A DNA stretch of 64,000 nt from Trichoderma breve (GCF_028502605.1 NC_079233.1:1798001-1862000); one strand, 5' to 3'. Shown: positions 12,433 to 24,551, counted from the stretch's first letter. Numbers and translations: made by a program. Notes: a model not told the origin generated them from the sequence alone.

Positions 12433-13218
12433 GGTGGCGAGTGTAGTATCTTTCTCGTCGCTTGGAGGGGTTGCTCGAGAGTCGTCGACGGTCAAACGAG
12501 GGGTTTCTCTGTCTGCCAACCGGTAAGAGATCTGATAAACGGTGAGCTATCAAGCACCGTCAGAGGCCTTTGGTCGAATCGGCACGCAGACTCGGGTCTT
12601 GGAGTTGAAAGCGACGGTCGACGTCTCGCTGGCTTTATGGTGCAGGTTGTGAAAATTCGAGCCCCACCAAGGCAGCGACATGACATCGCTAAAGGTGGCA
12701 GGCTTTGTGGAGGGGCTGCTACAGTGCATTTTGCGGTTTTGGGCACAGTAGGCCGTTGGGCTTATTCAAGACCCCAGCAAACAGCAACAGGGCGGCCAAT
12801 GAGTCAAGGAATTACGAATATCCTGGCTTGAGCGCAAGCTACTGATACAAAGGCCATTGATTAAATATACTCTCTTTCGATGTGTTTCCCCAGAGATTCA
12901 CAATTTCCACTATTGTGACTCTTACCGCCACCCTTCGAATCGATAAACTCAATGCCATGTGCCTGGCTTTTAGGCATCCTTAGGGCGGGCTGAGTCAGAC
13001 AAAACTACTCGCACTGTGGTCATTTCGAGCCCAAGCCAAGGCGGTGTTCAAGGTACATGAGCATTTCAAAAAAGCATGGGACTTGGAACTGGGAAGTAAA
13101 CAATGTTGCAACTTTTGAGTAAATTAAGCTCTCACCTCCCTCTGACTCGAATATGACACTGCTTTCCGGAGTTCCTAACCTATCGTCATGAAAACTTGCA
13201 TCTTAATGAACCGCCACT
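12433..13218. promoter_or_regulatory. Divergent promoter region (eRF3 and Yrb30-like gene)
   Basis: This 786-bp spacer separates the start codons of two genes transcribed outward. No TATA box or gene is obvious. A short pyrimidine/purine switch flanks the eRF3 start. Confidence 0.5.
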
Positions 13219-15185
13219 ATGGACGAATTCCTGGCAGCAGTTGGCGTACAGGCCATGAGATACGCTATACGATCTGGCATTGCCTTGACTTCCTCTTACG
13301 CCATCAACCAGTGCTCTCGTCTGCTCAAAGCAGTTGACGATAAGAATCTCCACTCCGAGTTGAGGATACTTCAGAAACACCTCGATAGTAAAATCAAAGT
13401 GCGTGAATCTGAACTTTCGACACACTGCCTCTTCTTTCGCTCGTGGCTCTGATACTGACTCGGTTGCAGGTTATCTCTCCTGCCATTAACCTGGTAGAGC
13501 TCAAGTCGGTAATATCCATTCACCACAAACATAGATGCTGACAAGTTAGATCTGGGCGAGGAAACGTCTTTCTCGAATCTGCGCTCCCTCTTGCAAAATC
13601 TCTCCATAAGCAGATTGTCTCGCTGGGCCGTCGTGCAGAAGCCGCCGCCGCTGCTCAAGAGCACAGCCAACGCCCAGGAGTTAATTCACCAAATAAAGAA
13701 ACCAGCAAAGATGCGCTGAGAAAAGTAATTGGAGATTTGAAGAATCTTCTGAGCGAGATTGACCGAGACATCCCTCTACTGCAACTTGCCATATCGGCGT
13801 CTGGTGAAAGCCTGTCTACTTCTCTCCCTTCTGGAATATCTCCCTCTCGGCTGCTACAAGCTAGTACCCTATTGATTGTCGGAGATACGCAGTACGCACA
13901 GGACCCTCGAAGATCCATACAGATTGGACCTTCATTCACGCTGTCTGTTTACATGCTATTCTTAGGGCATGCTGCGGTTTCGTCTGCGCCTAAAGATGGT
14001 AATCTACGGCCGTCTGTTGAAAATACAACGAGTACAGATACAAAGGCACAAGGTCCGGTCTATGGGCTGAGAGAGCATGATAGAAAACCATTGTGGCAAG
14101 AAGCAATACACAAGGCGCGAGTGCTTTTATGCAGATCAGCATGCGACCCGATCATCGAGCAGAATGATTGTGATGGGCAAAAATACAATGCTTCCGGTTC
14201 TTGTGGAAGCTTAAATTATGCATATTATCTTGAAATCATTGAAGATTTAGATGACAATCGTGCTCATGAAGAGTTGGGCCCATCACAACCACACAGTGGC
14301 GTTCCAAAAGCTGGCATACGTGAGCTGATTCCTATCTATCAATTCGCCAAGATATTCTACACCGACACTGGCAGATTACTCAACATTGGAGACGGAACAG
14401 ATGGAGAAAATAATCCAGTTCTGTTGCTGAAACGAGATATCAATGCGACTCGGCTGCAGAGACCAGAATATGCTATGCATAGCGCGGCATACGACACCAG
14501 TGATGATGACAGCAAGCAAGAAATGGACGAATATGACCAAGCTGATGTAGACCAACAACTTTTCGGAGAGTCACAGGCAAAGTTATCTACTTCTAGAAGC
14601 TCTAAAAATGCTAAGGACATTTGCGCTACTGCTCTTCCCAAACATCTGGATCCCGAGTGGATAGCCTTTGAAGTTTTTGAAGAAGATGACGAGCAGAGCG
14701 ATACAAGTTCAAACCTGGAGGTTGACGCAGGTCTATCAGATGAAGTTGATGGATACAGCCATTCACCAACGAAAACGCCGCCGCCGCGGCTTCGCACTGC
14801 CATGGACTCGAACCTGGTTTCCCAGATCAAGAATCTCTCCATTCACCGTACGTCACGCGATGGTCTCATTCTCAGCAAATCGGACAGTAGAGTTGGACAG
14901 CCATCGCGAGATTTGACAGTAGATTCAGCAAGTGAGGCGCAAGACTTTGTGTCGCGGTCACCGTTCGGGGCCATCACTACATCGCTCTCTTTGATTGAAA
15001 TGCTTATTCGGCTAGCTGGCCTTCAAGAATTCCAACAAGCTTCCCATTTGTCTATCCCAGATCACATCTTGACGTTTTTCCTGGAAGAAACATCAACGAC
15101 AGGATTGACTGGAGAGGCTATGTGGAGAGCCAGGAGTGAAACGAAGCAACGAGTAGGCTTTGATCCATATACTGACACTATGTAA
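13219..15185 (+). CDS. Ran-GTP-binding protein, Yrb30 family
   Basis: The family (yeast Yrb30) binds Ran-GTP and is linked to nucleocytoplasmic transport and Ran GTPase control. Exons are 13219-13398, 13470-13508 and about 13550-15185, giving roughly 618 residues. The N-terminus 'MDEFLAAVGVQAMRYAIRSG' and the following 'LHSELRILQKHLDSKIK|VISPAINLVELK' and 'SGRGNVFLESAL' segments match the conserved Ran-binding region. The middle is acidic and the last part is less conserved. Exon 2 to exon 3 does not join in frame using the only plausible donor (GTAATA at 13509) and acceptor (TTAG at 13549): one base is left over. The 41-bp intron would also be unusually short. The frame is otherwise open on both sides, so an assembly indel or an unusual splice is likely, rather than a dead gene. 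Confidence 0.8.
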
Positions 15186-15693
15186 CTCGAACGAATGAGC
15201 ATTCAATGAGAAAACTGAATTGAATGCAGAGACAGAACATAGAATGCACATAGACAGAGTGATTTATGTAATAAATTCGACTAGACAATAATTATCACCC
15301 TTTTTCGCTGAGATTTGGAACGCTGTTGAGCGACAAGGGTCAATTAATTGTATATTGCGACCGTTTTCACCGAGACAACCAGACGCATCCAGGAAAACAT
15401 TCCAATGTCTTGAATTGAGTTAATGCTTTATTCTACAAACTCTTCAAATCTTTCCCTTATACTAGCTCTGCTTCTAATTACTAAGAAGGATTCTCGCCAC
15501 CTTAGTAGTCCAACAAGTGAATAAATGTTGGGGTGTTGAGGGGTCCATGCAACCTAACCTCGTCATGCATGCATATCTAAAAAGTTGATGCACCAGCCTC
15601 GGCTTCAGATGTAACCAAAATCGATATATCAACGTGCCTCTATTGGCATTTGTATTTTATTGTATAGGAATCATTATTAAGAAGAACGAAAAT
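15186..15693. other. Intergenic region between two rightward genes
   Basis: About 500 bp, AT-rich, with a possible terminator/polyadenylation region for the left gene and a promoter for the right one. No gene is supported. Confidence 0.5.
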
Positions 15694-16676
15694 ATGGCAC
15701 CTCTCATACCTCGCCTGCATCTCTTTGAGATCGATGACCAGCCATGGTAAGAGTCTCTCCATGTTGAAAGCCGGTTCAATCTATTGGCTCGGCTTCACTT
15801 TCATCCAACTGAGTATTTTGATATAACATGCGCTTCAAGAGGTCTCTAATGTTGGATAACTCTAGGTTCCCTTCATTCCTGCGCAGCCACGTCCAGGATG
15901 CTCTCACTTTGGCGTGGAACTCCAATACGCCACTTCAACCTGAATCTCCCGCTCGCATCGCCGCATCTACCCTTATCCGCCAGCTCGGTAGCTCACTCTC
16001 TTCCTATACATTCATTGACTTTTGTGCCGGCGGAGGGGGGCCTATACCCGCGATCCAGCAAGCTATCAACAGCCATCTCAGTACTCAAGACAAGTTACCA
16101 GTCGACTTCATCCTGACCGACTTACACCCTAATGTCGCGGCGTGGCAGAAAATCGTCAACAAACATCCACAAATCACGTTTGAGAGTCAGTCTGTGGATG
16201 CGAGCAACGTTCCAAAGCATCTTGTGGAACGCCGGGACGGAAAGAAAGTGATGCGACTCTTCAACTTGTCTTTCCACCACTTCGACGATACTCTAGCAAG
16301 AGGCATTCTTAAAGACACGGTCAATACGGGTCATGGGTTTGCCATCTTTGAGCTTCAAGACCGTAGCTTCGCAAGTGCGATTAGTGTCTTGATGTTCGGA
16401 GTCGGAGCAATAGCCATGGCACCATTCTTTGCCTTGAAACGAAGATCTCTGGTCATATTCATATTTTCCTGCATTATCCCCGTGATCCCTTTTGTCCTTG
16501 TATTTGATGGATTTGTTTCGTGTCTGAGGGTGAGAACACCAGGGGAAGTTGAGACTCTCCTTCGTGGCTGCGGTACGGACACGAGCTCGTGGGAGATACA
16601 AAGTGGGAGACGCAAATTCATCTGGCCTTGTGGATATCTTAATTGGATCATTTGTAAACCCGTCAAAGGGTCTTGA
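15694..16676 (+). CDS. Class I SAM-dependent methyltransferase-like protein with membrane segments
   Basis: Two exons, 15694-15746 and 15866-16676, make 864 nt or 287 aa. The split tryptophan codon (TG|G) joins 'DDQPW' to 'FPSFLRSHVQDAL' in frame across a GTAAGA...CTAG intron. 'FIDFCAGGGGPIP' is a glycine-rich SAM-binding motif I, and 'FILTDLHPN' fits the acidic residue after strand 2. A 'RLFNLSFHHFDD' segment sits where motif IV/post-IV would lie. Downstream are two long hydrophobic stretches, around 'ISVLMFGVGAIAMAPFFAL' and 'SLVIFIFSCIIPVIPFVLV'. They suggest a hairpin membrane anchor within the C-terminal half. The substrate is unknown. The 3' end is only 86 bp from the converging JmjC gene. 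Confidence 0.75.
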
Positions 16677-16762
16677 TCTTAGTTATGTACAGAATATATG
16701 AGGATCGATAATGGTATGACAGTGGCATGCAGTTTTGTATGTTCCAATTGAAGCATCGACTT

Positions 16763-17770
16763 TCAACGGAACCACCAATTGACTGATCCATTTAGCTGCC
16801 CGTCCGATTGCTCGCTCCTGATAGAATGCCACCAGCCTTTTGGTATAAATAGGCCATCTCCGGCACGTAGTGCCACCTCTTGTACGTCTGTTACCGTCGA
16901 ATCATCTCCCCAAACGGCACTATGAAGCATCTCTCTCTCTTCTCCCTCCATCATCTCTGTGGATCTTATTCGGCTATTTCCCAATCGTCGAAGCTGCTTC
17001 TGTACGCCATTATATAGTTCTAGTCCCCTTTCGGGTGGCATAAGCCTCACCACTTTGCTACTGCACAGCTGACAGAACAAATTCGGGTTTGGGTCCCGGT
17101 GCAACGGGGTGTAAGTCGGCTCAGTCCCCAGCCATATTGAAGAGCTGTAAATGTCGCCTTTGCCCACTCTGCGAATCAATTCAGGAGCTGGCACATCGCT
17201 TTGAAGAGCGTCGGGAAGGTCTGATAATAGAGATTGTGCAATATAAAGCTGCACCGGTGGGTTTGCTTTCAGCCTTTGGGCTTTATTAAATTCGAGTGCT
17301 CTAACCAGGAGCCTCAGAGGTGCGTAAAGCTGAAAGAATTGGTGTTGGTGAGAGGTTTCAGCAGTGGCAATTTGAATAGCTGCTGCTAGATCTCGGCCAA
17401 CACCGTCTTGGTTTAACAAGCTGTCATGAAGAAGGGCAATGGTTTCAGATCCACGTTTGGCGGGCTTTATCAGCTCATAGGGAAAATCCCATTGGAGGAA
17501 AGGGTCCATGTAAGAAGACAAAGATGTGTTCTTGTCATCCCTTGTGAACCATTTGTGAAAAGCCGGGAGAGTCTGTGTGGGAGATGATTTCGAATCAGCG
17601 AATAGATAAGGACGTTCGGTTTTGAAGCTCTCTTCGAATGTAAGCCCATCTATGGCTCCAGGAATCGACGGTGTTGGGCCATTTGCGGAAGTAAAGGCAC
17701 GAGATGATACTCTGCGGGACTGTAATGCCCAATTGCGTGTGAATTGGAGCGCCCTCAAGCTCCCCTTCAT
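16763..17770 (-). CDS. JmjC/cupin-like Fe(II)/2-oxoglutarate oxygenase, probably mitochondrial
   Basis: Single exon, 335 aa. The N-terminus (MKGSLRALQFTRNW..SRRVSSRAFTSA) is rich in R, S and A and lacks acidic residues, as in a mitochondrial presequence. The fold signature is the Fe-ligand pair in 'TPLHRDPNPN' (HxD), with a distal histidine in 'FIPKGWWHSI', preceded by 'LRAGDGLFIPKGWWH'. This arrangement is that of cupin_8/JmjC hydroxylases rather than histone-demethylase fusions, since no PHD, JmjN or other chromatin domain is present. The substrate is unknown; a role in protein or RNA hydroxylation is only inference. The start is the only ATG that keeps the presequence, and the two neighbours converge on or diverge from it with short spacers. 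Confidence 0.82.
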   Translation of the reverse strand: MKGSLRALQFTRNWALQSRRVSSRAFTSANGPTPSIPGAIDGLTFEESFKTERPYLFADSKSSPTQTLPAFHKWFTRDDKNTSLSSYMDPFLQWDFPYELIKPAKRGSETIALLHDSLLNQDGVGRDLAAAIQIATAETSHQHQFFQLYAPLRLLVRALEFNKAQRLKANPPVQLYIAQSLLSDLPDALQSDVPAPELIRRVGKGDIYSSSIWLGTEPTYTPLHRDPNPNLFCQLCSSKVVRLMPPERGLELYNGVQKQLRRLGNSRIRSTEMMEGEEREMLHSAVWGDDSTVTDVQEVALRAGDGLFIPKGWWHSIRSEQSDGQLNGSVNWWFR

Positions 17771-18618
17771 CCTAAAGAGTCTAAATGTTGGAGGGTTAGA
17801 GAGATGCAGCTGTAGTTATGAGAGGTAGAAGGCATTGATTGAATCGTCCATCATCTGATGAATGCTCAGTCTGGTTTGCTCTCATCTGGGTAGAGTCTAC
17901 CTGAGAATATGCACAAGCTCCTGATCTGGGTCAGGTACCCGCTACCTTTGACTTTAGATTGACGCGGGCCACTCTCTGCCCGGAACCGGCAAAATCTGGC
18001 GCCGATCCAGCCAGCCTCACCTCTTAGTCATGTGTCTTTTCTCCAACCACAGCCCAACCCACTCAACACCGCTGCCTGTCCGTCCATTGCGACTTTGACC
18101 AAACCTACGCTTACAGTCAATCTTGTCAAAGCCCAGCCTTATCACAGGCCTGACACGAGGCTGCCCGCCAACCCCGTCAGCGCTCGCAATCCGGGCCCCA
18201 GGCCTGCGTGACTCTGCCGATTCCCCAGCCAGGCAGCAAATCAACTGGCGACACACAGCAAAGCCGCGCCACTTGGCCGCCCATTCCACAGCTCGCCTCA
18301 CTTCAGTTCCTTGTTATTCTCATCACGGCTGGCCAGATACGCGCCTAGGCCGCTGCATTGGAGCCAAAATCACCCCGCCACGCCCAGAAAACAGGCGCCC
18401 AGGCACTAATCTAGGCCCCTAAACTTGGGTATCTACCGCCACCCATACGCGACCTGCCACTTTGCACTTTTATCGATTTTATCGATAATACCACCACGCC
18501 GAACCCCACCTCAGCCAGCCAAACACCTCTTCAACCTCAAAATCTCAAAACTTCAACCCCCAGCCCGCACGCTGTCCGTGATTGAACAAGGTCAATCTTG
18601 TCCCTTGTTGCCGCTACC
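17771..18618. promoter_or_regulatory. Divergent promoter region (JmjC protein and CK2 beta)
   Basis: This 848-bp spacer separates two outward-facing genes. It is C-rich on the side of CK2 beta, with a 'TTTATCGATTTTATCGATAA' duplicated ATCGAT motif at about 18470-18487. No gene is supported. Confidence 0.5.
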
Positions 18619-19773
18619 ATGTCGACCTCTTCGGGGACGCCCGAGTCCTGGATCTCGAGCTTTTGCGCTCTGCCGGGGCACGAGTACTTTGCTGAGGTAT
18701 CCGAGGAGTTTATCGAGGATGACTTCAACTTGACGGGCCTGCAGACGCAAGTTGCCATGTACAAAGAGGCCCTCGAGGTATGTTGCGCACATATAGACTC
18801 ATTCTGCTCCTTTGTTTCCCCTCTTCTCCTCGTTATCTGATGACGTATTGGATGCTGCCCCTAAATCTTGACCACCATTGCTAATTTGCGCGCCCAGATG
18901 ATTCTCGATGTCGAGCCAGAGGATGATGATGAGGAAGAAGAAGACGAGGAGGATGACGACGAAAACGAATCTGGTTTGGAGGAGCCCGACCGTGCAGGCG
19001 TGCGACACGGCGCAGAGCGGAGGCATCATAGCAGGATGGCCAGCGACCTGTCCGTCATCGAGTCTTCCGCGGAGATGCTCTACGGCCTCATCCACCAGCG
19101 CTTCATCTGCTCCCGAGTGGGCATCCAGCAGATGAGCGAGAAGTACGAGTTTGGCCATTTCGGCTGCTGCCCGCGAACGCACTGCGAGCAGGCACGCACC
19201 TTGCCTGTTGGCCTGTCCGACATTCCCGGTGAAGACACAGTCAAGCTCTTCTGCCCATCCTGCCTCGACGTATATGTCCCCCCTAATAGCCGGTTCCAGA
19301 CTGTGGACGGTGCCTTCTTCGGCCGTACATTTGGAGCCCTCTTCCTCCTCACATTCCCCGAATACGATCTCACCAAACGCGGCGCCGACGTGCTGTCAAG
19401 CACAAACTCTAAAGTGCCTGACGATGAGACCATTCTCAACGGCATGTACGCAAAGAACATTGCGCCAGGTCTTGGCGGTGCTCATATTTATGAGCCCAAA
19501 ATCTACGGCTTCAAGGTCTCAGAGCGCGCACGGTCAGGCCCTCGGATGCAGTGGCTGCGAGACCGACCCGAGACCATCACCGAGTTGGATGAGGCACGAC
19601 TCTACCACGAGCAAAACCCCGATTCCGAGGAGGAGGACGAAGAGTCCATGGCTGTCAACGGCCGGGCACTGGTCCGCCGACGACCACCGGGTAACGCTCG
19701 CCTTCGCCAGCGACAGAATCACAGCGGTAGCCCCATGGCTCTGTCCGCCAACGGTGCCGAGTCTGAGCTGTAG
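18619..19773 (+). CDS. CKB1: Casein kinase II regulatory subunit beta
   Basis: It is the regulatory subunit of the CK2 holoenzyme, which acts in the nucleus and cytoplasm. Two exons, 18619-18777 and 18898-19773, total 1,035 nt or 344 aa. The start 'MSTSSGTPESWISSFCALPG' leads into 'HEYFAEVSEEFIEDDFNLTG', characteristic of CK2 beta. 'AEMLYGLIHQRFICSRVGI' and the zinc-ribbon cysteines (CCPRTHC, then CPSCLDVY, residues about 143-176) support dimer formation. An acidic run of roughly 20 D/E residues follows the first exon. The C-terminus after the conserved 'FGALFLLTFPEYD' core extends about 120 residues with acidic and arginine-rich stretches, longer than metazoan CK2 beta but usual in fungi. 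The yeast CKB1/CKB2 choice is inferred; only one beta gene is visible here. Confidence 0.95.
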
Positions 19774-20755
19774 CGTAGCGAGACCTTACGTAGCGACACT
19801 ATAAGGAATTATGAACGACACAGGTGGAAGACAGCGCAAAAGACCATGGCTTACCGTAGACGACTTGCACCTTATTGATGACTTTTAACACGAAACAATA
19901 CCGAAACAATACCGAAACACGACGGCGAAAGAGACAACGGAGACGGAGACAAAGAAGACCCAAACAAAAAAAAATTCGTCATCTATGGATGGTGTTTAAT
20001 CTATATCCTTATATGCACGCAAGCGAGGAGGGAGAGACGACCGGTTATTGGAAGAGTAATGCATACATGGCGTTGGAAGTGTATTGATATGCTTCGAGAC
20101 ATCCCCCTTCAAACTACTCACACGCACATCATTCTTTTTCATCACACCCTCTCCCTCCTCCACAGATTTTCCCTTGCTGCTTGTGGGATGTGAGGGGCCA
20201 TGTGGTGCCAATTCTACTGTTCACATCATGTTTGCGAGGACTGAGCACGGGGTGGTGATGACGTTCTAGGTTATAAGAGGGGCGCGTTGGACTGATTACA
20301 GTTGGAATAGGGGCTTAGGAGGGTTAAGCATCAACAAAAAGAGGTAGGGCATAGCGGATTTGGTATGTTTAAGGAGATGGGGGAGGAGAACTTACGGTGG
20401 AAGACTAGCTTGCAGGATATGTTAGTCTTTCTTATAATACGGGGTATGAGGGGATGTCTTATTGCATAAACGCAGATATGTTTTGTTTCTGTAAAAAAAT
20501 TTACGGGATTATGTATATTTACTGATTTGTCCTATTCTCTCTCCATACATTCATATCTTCCATACTTGTGTGCCTATCATTTTGCACCTCTTGTGAAGAC
20601 AAGTAAAATAGACTGGTGCAAACTCTCATCTCCAACCTTGATAAAATAGACAATTCTGTGTCTGTTTTAGATCCACCATGACAGATTCTCCAAACAATTT
20701 AAATGCAATATGCTTCTCATCCTCGTTACTCTAGAAAAACAGCCCATGTAAATAA
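19774..20755. other. Convergent intergenic region
   Basis: About 980 bp between the ends of CK2 beta and PAN2, AT-rich on the right half. There are short direct repeats ('ACAATACCGAA' twice at 19897-19916). No gene is supported. Confidence 0.55.
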
Positions 20756-23700
20756 TCACCTCATAGGCGATGCCTTACCCGGCGTCCAACCTCCGCTGCC
20801 AAAGCCCCTGACTCTAGCCGGCGTACTTGGCGGGGGAGTAGGCGTAGGAGCACTCCCAGTCTCCGGTGCCGGCAAGGGAGGCGGAGTTTCCGACCTGGGA
20901 GCATCAATGCCATCCTTTCTAGGGGGCTTAAAGTTGACGTCCCTGCCAGCACGATAAATGTCCTGCAGCATGGCCTCCAAAATGCCAGCATCTTCAAACT
21001 CGAGGTACTTCTTGTAGAGTTTCAGGGCCGTCCTAGAATCTTCAATGGAGTCGTGCGTCTCCAGCTGGATGTCTTCCTTGAGCAAGTACCACGCCAAAAA
21101 GGCCAACGAAAGTTTTCGCAAGCGCGACTTGAGGTAGAACCGGTCTATTGTGTCGATGATCTGTGCCTTGGGGACATGGATGTTGATGACTCGGAAGTCC
21201 TGTTTGAGTCCATGCCCCAAAAACTTGCAGCCCAAGTTGAGCAATATCCAAAGCTTCTTATACACCACTTTGTGGGGCAGAAGACTATGTTTCGTAGTAC
21301 GAGGGTTCAGATCGTCTTCAGTGATGCCCGAATATGACGTCAAGTAGTCAACAATGGGTTCTGAGATGGAAATGTAATCATCTATAAAGGGAACCCCTTC
21401 GTGTTCACCCTGGCCTCGGACAACAGAGGCACGGGCGAGTGCGTACACTATGGGGCGGATGGTCTCTCTCTCGCCATCCGAGTTCATCTCGATCTCTGGC
21501 TGTCGCACAGCAACGAATTCGGTATCCAGTGCCACAATGGTTGACGGCCCGGGCCGCTCCGTTGCAGGATCGAGGAGCTTATACGTTTTGCTTTCAGAGC
21601 GAGAACTAGGACTAGAAGAACAAAGGTTAGCTTTTCGTTTCCCTCATCCCAATTACGTCGATGACGGTGCAACTTACTTGAAGTCCTGGTACAAAATCGA
21701 TGTATCGATGGTGTTTTTCCATCCATTATCGATCTTGTTATTTGCCTTCTTGACCTGGAATGCAACAACCGAAGGGACTTTCCAGGAAGTGTTAAAGGTA
21801 AGAGCTTCTTCTGTACTGACAGGGCACACCAAGAAGTCATTGAATAAGTGCCATTGGCTCTGGCTAGGAGCTTCTGCTTCCGCATGACCAACTATATCGA
21901 GTTAGTAATGTGATGCGAGGATCTTTGGGAAGCAACAGTGTCTTACCATTTACCATGGCGACGAGATGTGGCTTTTGAGTCTGGCCGCTCTCAATATTGA
22001 TAGCCATTCCGATTAATGAGTAAACTGTGATGTTATGAATGCCACGCTGGAGGTGAAGCTTCAGGTCTTCTCCTTCGTAGCAAAAGAAAAGGCCTTGCTC
22101 GACAATAATGCCAATCTCTTCCGGCAGCCAGCCAGGTGTGGACCAAAGCATTCGGTGATCCGAGCCGGTAATTGCGGTATTAAGCATTAAGACGTCTGGA
22201 ACACTGTGAATGGTCTTTCTAGTCGCAATGGTCTGGTATCGTTGGCATCTCCCACACCACCCCTTTGATGTTGTTTCTCTCTCAACACTGCTCTTAAGAA
22301 TTTGTGAGAAAGTGATGCGTGGCGCTTTATTATTTCGCCCAGGGGTTTTCTAAGGATCAAGTCAGCAAAGAGCAACCAAAGTACAAGGTCAATCCAACTT
22401 ACAATAGGTGGATAAAGCAAGTCATTTACAAAGGTCGATCCAGGTCGGGTATATTCGCTCCTGCAGCTGAAACATCTGATGGTGCTTGTTGCCGAGGTTG
22501 CCAAAGCTTTATCCATTGCAGGGGAATTCGGGGCCATCGTCTTATAGTCACCAGCAATTTTCTCCAGGAGGAATCGTGTAAGTCCCTGCAACATTACGTT
22601 CAGGGATGATGAATGAGTATCTTCTTCTAACAGGCCCAGTGGTGCAGCTTGAGGTTGGTTGCTAAGAGCCTTTAGCATGTTGGTGGCTTGGCAGATTGAT
22701 CCCTCTGCTTTCTGAAGCATATCAAAGAGGTAGCCCAGCTCGCACAGAAGACAGGCCTCGCTCACACAGGCGGTAGCTGCATGTTGTAAGGCCAGGTTTC
22801 GCAGTAACGGCGTAAAGTGCATAATTTGAAGAAGCGAATTTGCGTATGAGTTTGATATATGAATCTCAAGACCTGAGTGTCGTGTTTGATTATAGTATCC
22901 AAAATCGAAATCATCCACACCAAATTTGCTGTACTTGATCTCGACATTTCTGTACATCATGGGCAAATCTGATTTTCTACTGCCAACTTCCATCTCTGCA
23001 AGAGAATTCGAGAGCTCGTCTGTCTTATCTCCGGCATTGGATGATTCCGATTTGGCAAGATCTCGGGCTTTTTCACTAAGAAACTTTGGCGCCTTGAGAC
23101 CAGAGTTGGCGGATTTGTGTACGCTGCGAGTGTCTTCGAGTTGGTTCCTCCGAAGGCCTCGCATATTCCGGCCATAGAGTGCAAAATCGGTAGGCTTAAG
23201 GCTCGCGAGGAACTGTGTATCAAACTTGACTGGAGGAGCTCCAACATCCGATGGTAATTCTGGCCAAGAAGAGGCAAGGACTTGTCGATAGTATGGTAGG
23301 CCGACTGAGTTCAGAGGACTATGCCATGTTAGCCAACCAGCTTGGAAATATGAACATGTGCAACTTACCTTTCAGGTGTCCAATCCAGCTGGTGAATCGC
23401 CTCCTCGGGGGTAGCAAATTCAACAGGAGCAGGCAGATCGACGAAATGCAGTTTGGATGGCGATCCCCACAGATGGATCAAGCATTCTGCGTCAGTGAGG
23501 GCCATGGCCTCGCCGGAGGGAGCAATCTCGAACATGCTGAGGTAGCTAAGCACGTTGGCTTGCCGCACATTGCTTGTGTTAGGGTTCATGAGATCCACAA
23601 CATGCATCTGGCCGCTTTGAGAGACCACGATGCTAGTTGTGAGCATACGCGGGTGCATGCGTACGTATGCCGCGCCGGCAGGGAAGGGTATCGGCGGCAT

Positions 23701-24551
23701 TGACGCCATCTTTCTGATATCAAAGACGTTGAGGAAGGGATCCAGCATATAATTCTGTCCCTGGCGCAGCGAGTAGCCGCATGTAACAATGAAGTCATGC
23801 TGAGCATCCATGTCATTGATTAACGCGGAATGAGCATTCCAGGTCTTGACAACTGCAAAGGTAACAGGATCCAAGAGGTCGACCGATCCGTTCCTCGTCG
23901 CCGCGCAAATGTAGCGCCCACGTTTCATAATTGAGTACTGATGCTCCGTTCGGACTTGTTTGACGACTTCTCCCTTAATGAGATCGATAACAAACATGCT
24001 GTCTTGGAGACCAGCAGCAATGATTTCTGCGGTTCCCTTTGAGGTAAAGCTCATGCATCTTAGGTCCTTCATATCGTCGTGTCTGAGATGCCAGATGGGG
24101 GGCCCTCTCCTGTTCGCCATATGTACATCTTTGGAGCCCAATACTATCACGCCTTTGCTGTTTACGAGAATCTGCCGAACCGGTCCGTCCGTGGCCGAAT
24201 GCGCCTTGAATGAAGTATGTTGTTGAAGCTCGGAGCTTAGAAAGGAAGTGACTCGACCCTATTAAACATGTCAGCGGCCCACATCCGCTAGGAGAGCATT
24301 TGCGATTTGTCTGATCGTACATAGTCGTTGCCGGCCCATAGAAGCTCTTGGGTGGTATCAAAGGTCATTGTCGTGACTTGTGTTGGCAGCGCATGCACGC
24401 CCGGTGGCGGGAATGGCACCCGGGCGACCTAGAAGAGCAGAGATGTCAAAATCACAGAATCACAGGTCGATATCGAACAGCCATGCCGTCCAAGACGTCG
24501 TGATGGCCGGCCAAAGCGAGGAGCACTTACCTCATCCCAGTCTCCGTCCAT
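20756..24551 (-). CDS. PAN2: PAN2, catalytic subunit of the PAN2-PAN3 poly(A) nuclease
   Basis: PAN2-PAN3 trims poly(A) tails in the cytoplasm. The CDS is complement(join(20756-21611, 21678-21891, 21947-22349, 22403-23318, 23369-24258, 24321-24428, 24531-24551)), 3,408 nt or 1,135 aa; all junctions keep frame. The N-terminal half is WD40-like ('YVRMHPRMLTTSIVVSQSG', 'IHLWG'). A pseudo-ubiquitin-hydrolase region includes 'SYANSLLQIMHFTPLLRNLA', with no catalytic Cys at that position (NSLLQ). A zinc-binding part is seen in 'CFSCRSE' and 'GWCGRCQRYQT'. The RNase D-like (DEDDh) exonuclease carries 'LDTEFVAV' (Asp880, Glu882), 'GHGLKQDFR' and 'HDSIEDSRTAL'. The first exon is only 21 nt, encoding 'MDGDWDE'. 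The C-terminal tail after the exonuclease is proline-rich. Confidence 0.95.

Noticed and set aside
13511..13550. A U12-like donor 'ATATCC' at the phase-mismatched intron of the Yrb30 gene
   Set aside because: Filamentous ascomycetes are known to lack the minor spliceosome, the intron would be only about 40 bp, and the frame still would not close.
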